From assembly GCF_945859705.1 (NCBI RefSeq), contig NC_079136.1:96657120-96721119 (forward strand): a stretch of DNA of 64,000 nucleotides, read 5' to 3'. The notes beneath the pieces were generated by a model. The model had not been told where the DNA came from. It was given only the letters and a program-made list of their open reading frames with translations, and searched no databases. Below, piece by piece: positions 56,093 to 64,000 of this stretch. The stretch's first letter is position 1. Each line of letters opens with the position of its first letter. Origin of the DNA: Episyrphus balteatus. Taxonomy: Eukaryota; Arthropoda; Insecta; Diptera; Syrphidae. The position numbers were made by a program, and so were the translations under genes.

Positions 56093-59000
56093 CTTAAATA
56101 ATGTGCCATATGGCCATATTGCATCAACATAATAATGTAGATTCATCAGCTTGATTAACCATTAAAGAATTTTTGTGAAGTGTGTGATAATGGGTTAAAT
56201 TCAAGAAAAATCATTATTTATTTGTTGAACAACAGTGACTTTACAACTAAAGTCACTAGGCCTTGTTTCTTAATAGGGTCGCCACATTTTTATAAAATGT
56301 GCCAATGAGCAAGAACTAACCAAAGTCACAAGCCTTTTCACGTAATGCAAATAAAATATATATTGACACACGGTAAGGTAAAATAAAGTCAAATTTCATT
56401 CCCATATCGTTTTTGATGAATTTGTGCTTATTAGAATTTTTGAATAGCATAAGAACATAGGGCAAAATCTTTTTCTTATAGGACTGTCTTTGAAAGAAAA
56501 ATTACTTTTAACTTACTACAATGAATAGATAGCAATTTGACAAAGACATAAAATCTGATCTGAGGGGATAAATGTTGCTTAAGATCGAAAATCGCATATT
56601 ATGATCTACTTGCGTAAGAGTTTTTGAATTTTTTTTTAAGCAGAATTTTTTTTTTTTCATTAATTTTTTTAAATTCTGCGAATCTTTTTTTTGGACTTGG
56701 AAGTTTTATAGTTAATACAAACTTCAATTCGATTCTTCAAAATACCTTATTATAAATAGGTTCTACGGCAAAACCTTTAGTTTATAGGTAGCTAAAATTC
56801 CAGATGACTCGGACCAACCTTGAATCTCATTAATCATGTTTTTTTGTTCTGAGAAGATACGGAGATTACTATTATGCATTTAAAAATAAGAAGAAGACAA
56901 ATTTTTCAACTGATCCCCTTGTTTGGCTTTCATACAGGTTTTTCCATAAATATGAATGTATGTGCCTATTAACAACAGAGCCATAAATAAACAATTATAC
57001 ATACACAAGTGTTCATTTCATCCCTAACAATTGCTACATGACATCGTTGAGTTACTTGCAGCGAGTGGTGATTCCTCGGCTTCCAAGTACAATTTGTATT
57101 TTGAATGCAAATTTTATATTCCAGTTTTTGTTACTTCGACATGTGTCGTTATAACCAAAAAAATGATACTTTAATCCCTTTTTAATGATGTACATTCTAA
57201 AACGTACATTGTTCACCCTTAGATTTGAAAACAGTCCGATAAACAATTACAGATCATTTAGGGTAATTGTATTTTTAAGATTGAAGAAAATGTAATAGAG
57301 CTAGGCAGTTGCGTACAAACGAAGTTCCGGCTTGCTCAATATGCGGATGAATATCAACTAGATGATAACGGTCCGATAACCAATTAAAGATCATTTAGCA
57401 GATAGGTTAATCGTTTTATAAAAAAATCTGTAGTGTTTCTTTTAAGATGAAATGAAATTTAGAAGACCTAGACAGACAGAAGCGTACAACAATCGCAAAA
57501 AAGAGGCAGGCTCAAAAACGCATGAGGAAAACAAATGCAACGACAAGTGCATTCAGTTGGTCTTAGACATGGAGTTATTCAAAACCGTGACGCCTACCAA
57601 CGTTTTCCATATAAATACATACAAATATGTACATAATGTCTCATTAAATTGTTTATAAAAAAAAAGTAATGTTCATTTGAATAGACCATCACAAACAGGA
57701 TTATTTCAAACAAGCCGAAAACCGGTTTTATAATTTATTTTCAACATTATAAAGAATATGATAGGAACAAATTTAAAATTTATGAACCTTTTTTTGCGTA
57801 TGTTAGAATTTAAAATTTTAAAAACATTTTATTTTTATTTAGAAAGTGTCTGTAGGTTTGTGTAGTAGAAACGATTTATGTATAATCATTTCGTCACATT
57901 AAATATATTGATCAAGTCTTTGATCTTTGATTCTGATAGTTCATCAAGATCTTGGTAGGCTATAACAAGAAATCGTTTTATCGTTGCAAAATTTAAAGAG
58001 ACAATTGAAGGAAAACGGCACATGTCCACCTTTTTGTTAAAAATAAACTAATAATGACGTCTTTTAGTATTTACTTAGTACTATTTGATGGCATCCTTAC
58101 TTTTAGAAAACAAATTGAAGCCTCGCTAAAAAAAATAAATGAATGATGTGCCTTTAGTACTAAGTTGTATGGAGAACATAATACAGACTGTGAAACTACT
58201 CGACCTTCAATTTTTTTTTTTAAGAAGATGGACAAAACATTTTCTTCTTTCTTCAGGCGAGTCAGGAAGGGCCTGTGCAATTCATCAGCTCGTTCATTAC
58301 TTTCAAAACAACTGTATTTTTAAACCTAGATAAGTGTAATATCGTCGCTGTAGTTCTAATATCTGGTAACGTCGAAAAAGCCTATTTTGGACTAATGATG
58401 CAATTATATTGATGGAAAAAATCCGAATGTAATAGAAAAGACCCTGTTTGTCTAAAATCGATATTTTCATAGCTTCGCTTAATCAAAACCAGATCATTTG
58501 CATTGATTCTCATACATTTCATACTTAGTTTTTTGCCTTTCCTGAAAAATCGACTTTTCGGGGTTACGAGGTATTAGAACTACATCGACGATATATGTTG
58601 GTTGGTAATTGTAGTCGAATTCATTGCCTTAATAGTAAGTACCCTTGCTGCCACTTATATTAGCTGTACAGTAAAACCCGCTCAGGAATAATGGCAAAAT
58701 GCCACAGACTTTCTTTCACTTAAGCGGGGTTTCCACTTACCCCGTTCAAGTGAAATAGAATATTTGGGAAAAAGTGTTTAGTAATGTCAGGTTAAAGAAT
58801 TTAAAATTTTTCTACTATTGTTAATATCTCGGCTTGAAAAACACTAGTGAAATTGCAAACCCGATAAGATCCAGATGTTACATCACTCCATAAATAAAGA
58901 GTAAATTTAGAGTATACTCCTCAACGGATGGCAAAACGACATTAAAATGTAACCATCTTTTAAAACTATGTAAATAAATCTTGACCTTAAGAAATTAATA

Positions 59001-59690
59001 TAACCAATAATTCCCCGAAATTGAATGACCTTGAAGAGTTACTCTATACCAGAACTCTACACATCAATTACTAAAAACAACCTATTCTATTCTTTTCTCG
59101 ACCTAAATTACTTATTATTACACATCTTATTTTTCTTTTTTATGTACTCATGTTATATATACACAAATACATATTATTCCATATTAAATAAAAAGGATCC
59201 ACCATTAAAATCCAACGATATACCTACTTATTAATTCTACAAAGAGAGACAACAACGACTTTACTACTACGCACATTCCAAGCTTTTATAATAAATTTTG
59301 TTATTTTTATGCAGTAGCAACAACAACAACAACAACATATCCTAGTCATTCTTCAATCTATATACCCTCTAAACATTCCGCCCAAGGACATGCCCTAAGA
59401 ATAATAATAAATCGCAGCTAAAAAAAAAAAGATTGGAGAGAAAGAATAAGAAGAGGAAGAAAAAAAAAAACAAAAAAACGGCACTCCCCTTTCTGCAGAA
59501 ACTGTGAAAAAGGACCTTGATACCAGTTTTCTTATTCTTATTATTTTTGTTTTTTTAGTTGAATTTCTTTCAAGAATCCTGACAAAACGCAAACCATCTT
59601 TCGACTCCTTAAGGTTCTTCAAAAACAAAATAATACAAAAAAAAGTGTGAGGTACTCTCAAACCCACGAAAATAATAACGACAAAAAGAA
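56093..59690. other. Noncoding stretch
   Basis: No gene recognised. Two similar blocks, 57233-57325 and 57368-57492 (gtccgataa-caatta-agatcattta, then gcgtacaa), look like a diverged duplication. An inverted pair tttcacttaagcggggt/accccgttcaagtgaaa at 58714-58755 forms a hairpin. A CAA microsatellite ends near 59336. Confidence 0.4.
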
Positions 59691-59739
59691 GCGCCGATGA
59701 AAACGAATATTGTAGAGAACTTGTCTCACTTCTTTTTCA

Positions 59740-60200
59740 TCGTCTTCTTCTTCTTGACGTTGTGGCATCTTCTTCTTCTTGGTTGTTGGTTTCTTGGCCT
59801 GGCTGCCACAAAAAGGCGACGGAAGAAATTCCCTAATAAAAAAGAAAATGCGTAAAATGAAGACGAGCACCTCGCTGACTGCCCCGCCGCCGCACAGCTC
59901 CGCGCCGTGTCGCCTTCAAACCCATCGTCACCCAAAGATCACCACCGCCACAACCACCGCCGCCACATTTAGCAGCTACTATTGAGCCAGCGGCAGCGGT
60001 GGCGACGACAGCGACGACTGTGGCTGCCAAACAGCCAGCCACAGTCCACAGCCATGACCCAAAAAATATCAAAAAATTAAAAAAAGAAAATGCAAAGCTG
60101 CGAGACATCCGCTGATAAATTTCACATTTCCCAAGACTCCGTCCGTCGCGGTCTACACAAAAAATTAAAATTTTAAAAATAAATCTGAATCCAAAATTTG
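59740..60200 (-). promoter_or_regulatory. GC-rich island, candidate distal promoter/5' UTR
   Basis: A region dense in GC and CG dinucleotides (for example gccgccgcacagctccgcgc at 59886) surrounded by AT-rich DNA. Frames on both strands are open only because of composition and show no domain. Minus orientation would place it upstream of Csk, plus orientation upstream of something off the window. The strand is a guess. Confidence 0.25.
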
Positions 60201-61502
60201 AAATGAATGTTGCAGAAAAATGAGAGCTTCCCTTCATGCGCCACCGAGTTTTTTTTTTCTGTTGTAGTTAATAATTTTTTCGCATTTTCTTTGGGGTTTC
60301 TGGTTTTTTTTTTTTTGTTCAGAGTTTTCTCCCGTTTCGAATGGTTGGCGATGGTTTGAAGGAAAAAAGGTGCGCCCCATGAATTCTGTATTAATTAATG
60401 AACACTTTTCTGTTCAGCTGTATGCTGGAAGAGAAGAGTGGTGGTCTTGCAAAAAGAACACTACTTACCTTTGGATGGTTTTTATGCAATAATATCCAAA
60501 TGCGTTGTGGTTGTTTGTTTCACAATCCTGTCGTTCTTTTTTTGATAAACACAAAAAAAAACTTTTTAAAAAAGAGAAAATTAATAATATTCACTTTATT
60601 TTTCAAAATATATTAGGCATATATACATTTTACATAAAAGCGCACTGAAGGGGCAGGTTAATATCGTTGGGTTTTTTTTTCTTGACTTTTTCGACGGAAT
60701 TACTCGCAGCACATAAAAAACACTCACTTCTTCTTTCTACCTTTTTTTTCTTTCGTCTTAATTTTATAACAGATAAAGGAACAAATAAACACTTTTAATT
60801 ACATCACATTATTATGAAAAACAATTTTTCAATTATATTTTATAGATTTTCAATAATTTTATTTAGGTTTTTTCACTCTCAAACAAGAATTTTTTATAAA
60901 ATTTTTCATTCGATTTGAGGAAGAAGAAAACACCTTACACTTTACACACTACTTGCCGCCATTTTGACAAAGTAAAGTAGATTTTTTTATTTTTTTATTT
61001 TCTATACATATACATGTTGTGTCAGTTTTTTTTGAACAAGTGTGGGTAAATTTGTATGGGTGTAGTTGAAAGTGAAGGAATTTATGGGATATTTTGAGGT
61101 TTGTTTGCTGTTAATTTTGTAGTATTTTGATAATATTGGGATATTCAAGGGAAAGGTATGTTTGTATTAAATTTTTTTCGACACCGTGCAGGCTTACGTG
61201 TTTTAAAACAGCTGAAGGCTTAGAGGATATAATATATGGAGTGCTTGTGCTGTTAGTTCCGTGAAGCTTTTATAAAGGCTCTAGTTTCTTTAAGTTTTTC
61301 GATGAGTGCATGCCTCCATTTTATTTTCATTTGATGCAACAAGCGTGTTTATTTACAGCTGCGGAACCGGACTCGCACTGAAAAACGAAGGCAGCGACCC
61401 CTATCCATGCATATGGCGTTACAATGTATTAGGTATAGGAACAAGCACTCCATATATTATATCCTCTAAGGCTGAAGGAAACGAAAATTTTTATCGTACG
61501 CA

Positions 61503-61577
61503 GATCGAGATAAATTTTAGCCGAGATAAAATTCCCCTACAACTTATCGATAATTTGTATGGGATCCATTTTAGCTT
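61503..61577. repeat. Truncated copy of the gtcgagataaattttagc MITE
   Basis: Reads gatcgagataaattttagc through gggatccattttagc, matching the reverse complement of part of 12043-12168. The other half is absent. Confidence 0.6.
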
Positions 61578-61724
61578 TTGTTTTTTGGTAGAATTTTTTC
61601 TTTTCGCTCAGCTGCGTACTAGGCTTAACCATCGAGTATTATGTCAAAGTCAAAATAATAAAAATACATATAAAAAAGTTCAAGAAAAAACATCAGAAAA
61701 TAAATTTTGCGTACTCGATTTAAC

Positions 61725-61985
61725 ATTTCAGCTTCGGTAAAGATATTACAGAAGCTTTTATAAAGATATTACAGAAGCTACATTTCAGCTTTTTTAACTT
61801 AAGTAAGGTTGTTGGGCATGGAATAAGGAGAACTTAATACAAGTCTAACCCTTCATAAGAATGTACTTATAAGGTCTTTAAAAACTTTAAACGAAGCTTT
61901 AACGAAGCTCTACCGAAGCTCTACCGAAGCTTTGAGATTTGACAGATAGTTTCGGAAGAGCTTGTATAGCTCACTTGTATACACC
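61725..61985. repeat. Partial copy of the cccaactaac/aagctt-rich element
   Basis: catttcagcttcggtaaaga, gtaaggttgttgggcatgga and gagatttgacagatag match 13860-14055. A cccaactaac end of the same type starts at 62008 in sequence that then differs. Confidence 0.65.
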
Positions 61986-62649
61986 AGTTTAAAAAATACA
62001 TCAGGCTCCCAACTAACAATTTCGATGTTATAACGATGGTGAGAAGCTTTTTGTCATCACTAATTTCACACCTAAAAGACTCATATAACCCTGTTTATCA
62101 TCAAAAAGGCCCCCTTTTTTTACTCCTATTAAACCTATAAGAAGTACGATGAAATACTCCTGTAAAGTTTTTCATCAGTAGCCGAATGTTGTATTCGATC
62201 CTATAAATGTGCGAAGAAGTACACTGTAAGACTACTGTAAGGTTTCTCATCAGTAGCCGAAAGTGGTATTCGATCCTATAAGCCTACCACAGAATTCTTA
62301 TTGGAAGCATAATAGGGCTATTCAATACTCACCAGGAGGGAGGAAAAAAATAAAACCAAATAAAATAAATAACGAGAAATTATTTATACAATTTTTTATT
62401 TCAATTTTTATAAACAAATACATTTCAAATTTACCCGAAAAGTACATCCTTGACCTGGTTCCTTGTCCAAAATAATTTTCGAACAGAATCACACACAACG
62501 AGCTGCCACCTGCGAATTACCTTCTTATTCAAGCGCAGCAACCAGCCAATGTATGCCAGTGTTTATACGCACCGAACTATCCAACTGAGTGTTGTACGAA
62601 GCTTCCAAGAAAAAAAAGTCCAACAACAAACGAATGTTTGATGAGTGTA

Positions 62650-63480
62650 GTCGGCCATGCTCTCCAAAATTCCAAAAGCTGAACACTGAAATTAAAAAAT
62701 AAAATGTTAAAAGGCAATAAAACTAAGGAGAACCATTCAACTTACTTTGGCAAGATTATGAGGATTGCTGCCAACAAGAAAATTAAACTTCCGACGCAAA
62801 GCGAGCTTCTTCAAATCTTCTTTCAGTCTGTCGGGCAGCCAACCATGTTTCATGAGCTCGGTTTTCTAAAGAACCGATTTGCGCTTTATGGGCATCAAGT
62901 TTCGCTTCAATTTTTGCCCTTTATGACTCGTTTTGTGATATTTTTTTACTTCAATGTCTGGATTTTTTCCTGCATATTTGTTAGCCTATCAACATTACTG
63001 GTTGTTTCTCCTTGTTGGTGCAGCCACATCGTTTCCTTCGATCTAAGTTTGTTTTTTGACGTTGAATATATAAAAGTTCTGTTTTTATACATAAGCAACA
63101 TCTAATATTTGCGATACTTTAATATTAGAATCTCTCTTTAGTTTTTTAAAAAAATTCCAATGCCTTGAACAAATTTATCAGTTAATTCATAAAAGTTCTG
63201 TTTTTATACATAAGCAACATCTAATATTTGCGATACTTTAATATTAGAATCTCTCTTTAGTTTTTTAAAAAAATTCCAATGCCTTGAACAAATTTATCAG
63301 TTAATTCAATTACAAAAAAATAAAACATTTTAAACCTCAAACTTAGCCAAACTGGTTTGCATTTTCTATGCTCTTCATCACACTTAGTTCGAAGGCCCAT
63401 AATATCAGCCTGCAGACGTTTTATTTCAGCATTTTACCTTCCAGGGATTTCGCTATGTCCAAAACCGAACTCATAGTCTA
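62650..63480 (-). pseudogene. Broken TANGO1/cTAGE5-like coiled-coil gene fragment
   Basis: TANGO1 organises collagen and lipoprotein export at ER exit sites. The minus strand carries pieces resembling its cytoplasmic coiled coil, in shifting frames: MSSVLDIAKSLEGKM (about 63440-63475), AEIKRLQADIMGLRTKCDEE (about 63360-63435), NVDRLTNMQEKIQTLK (about 62960-63010) and KLDAHKAQIGSLENRAHETW then LAARQTERRFEEAR (about 62800-62900). A frameshift then leads into LRRKFNFLVGSNPHNLA. A clean intron follows (donor aaa|gtaagt near 62745, acceptor aatttcag near 62687), so this is a genomic duplicate or decayed gene rather than a retrocopy. The HExWLAARxxER motif is the best family marker. An intact parent gene is not in the window. 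Confidence 0.5.
63071..63308 (+). repeat. Exact 119-bp tandem duplication
   Basis: The unit starting taaaagttctgtttttatac and ending agttaattca occurs at 63071-63189 and again at 63190-63308 without a difference. It lies between two blocks of the TANGO1-like remnant, probably in a former intron. Confidence 0.92.
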
Positions 63481-63625
63481 AGAGCCCACCCACAGCAAAT
63501 TTTGGTAGTGGAGGTATAACAAAAATGTGATTATGCAGTTTTATAGCCTTATGCGTTCTTATAACGAATTCAAAAGTATGGCAGCTTAAAATCAAGGCTT
63601 TGTATTGTTTTCAGGGGGTTGAAAA

Positions 63626-64000
63626 ATGTGAGTTTTCCAATTCATATAAGTAGGCTAAATTCACACTATTTTATATTCTTTAATAGAGCAACTGAGGCTC
63701 TGTCATTTTCCCTAAGCCTGAAGACATCAATCTTGACGATGCGATTAATAGAACTCAAGATATAAGGCTTTGTTTTGGAGAATTTTCTGTTTAATTTTTT
63801 GTTTGTTATTTTGAACTCAAAACTCTCCACGAAGAGAGTTGATATGGTTAGTTAAAAAAAAACTTTTATCTTGATTTCATCGTATCACCGAGATTGAGGT
63901 ATTGAGGCTTAGGGAAAATGACAGAGAGCATCATTCCTTATATTCAGAATGTGAATTTTTGCTTCCTTAGCCTTCTCACATCAATTGGAAAACTCGCGTT
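63626..64000. repeat. Foldback element at the window edge
   Basis: gagttttccaatt near 63630 pairs with aattggaaaactc near 63990. The inner arms ctgtcattttccctaagcct and its complement (aggcttagggaaaatgacag, 63903-63922) also pair. The right end may lie past the window. Confidence 0.65.

Noticed and set aside
59833..60237. 134-codon minus-strand frame in the GC-rich island (Ala/Gly/Val-rich)
   Set aside because: Open on both strands because of composition; no domain. Kept only as a possible promoter/5' UTR region.
62704..63105. 133-codon plus-strand frame
   Set aside because: Antisense to the TANGO1-like coiled-coil blocks, which have a recognisable family motif; the plus frame has none.
1..64000. 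CRISPR arrays, operons, bacterial promoters, rRNA
   Set aside because: Nothing of the kind; the DNA is clearly eukaryotic with spliced genes. The tandem array at 6819-9660 has long diverged units and no spacers.

Overview
The window is nuclear DNA of an insect, most likely a fly (Diptera). It is strongly AT-rich, its genes have short GT-AG introns, and the three recognisable genes (asunder/INTS13, nclb/PWP1 and Csk) read closest to Drosophila-type proteins. I cannot name the species. There is no sign of bacterial gene layout, rRNA or CRISPR.

Genes, all on the minus strand. The first two coding exons of asunder (Integrator subunit 13) lie at 5045-5904; the rest of the gene is not visible in the window. 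The complete single-exon nclb/PWP1 WD40 gene is at 9876-11261. A C-terminal Src kinase gene (Csk) runs from 43120 down to 21914. I could join nine Csk exons in phase into one 1141-residue reading frame: a long low-complexity N-terminal half, then SH2 and tyrosine kinase domains. A 14.1 kb intron separates its first coding exon from the rest. At the right edge (about 62650-63480) is a frameshifted, intron-containing fragment resembling the TANGO1/cTAGE5 coiled coil.

Most other recognisable sequence is transposon-derived. Coding remnants are a Helitron helicase (about 1895-2960, with its 3' terminus at 1787), a mariner transposase tail (25628-25810), a LINE endonuclease piece (about 51130-51361) and a hAT transposase tail (55699-55914). 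The striking theme is foldback DNA. Three very long palindromes (7479-9383, 31785-33935, 47931-48883), a fourth inside a nested composite (47908-50389) and many small hairpin MITEs are present, several with visible target duplications (8-bp, TAA/TTA or TA).

Region by region: 1-1.6 kb foldback element carrying smaller MITEs; 1.8-3 kb Helitron remnant; 3.4-5 kb MITEs and asunder intron; 5-5.9 kb asunder; 6.1-9.7 kb TE upstream of asunder, then a tandem repeat array split by a giant palindrome; 9.8-11.3 kb nclb; 11.4-16.5 kb insertions nested up to five deep; 16.5-21.9 kb AT-rich sequence with a few MITEs; 21.9-43.1 kb Csk and its introns; 43-59 kb noncoding with TE insertions; 59.7-60.2 kb GC-rich island that could be a distal promoter; 61-64 kb repeats and the broken TANGO1-like copy. 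The three genes have separate jobs (transcript processing, ribosome biogenesis, Src regulation) and I see no functional link between them.
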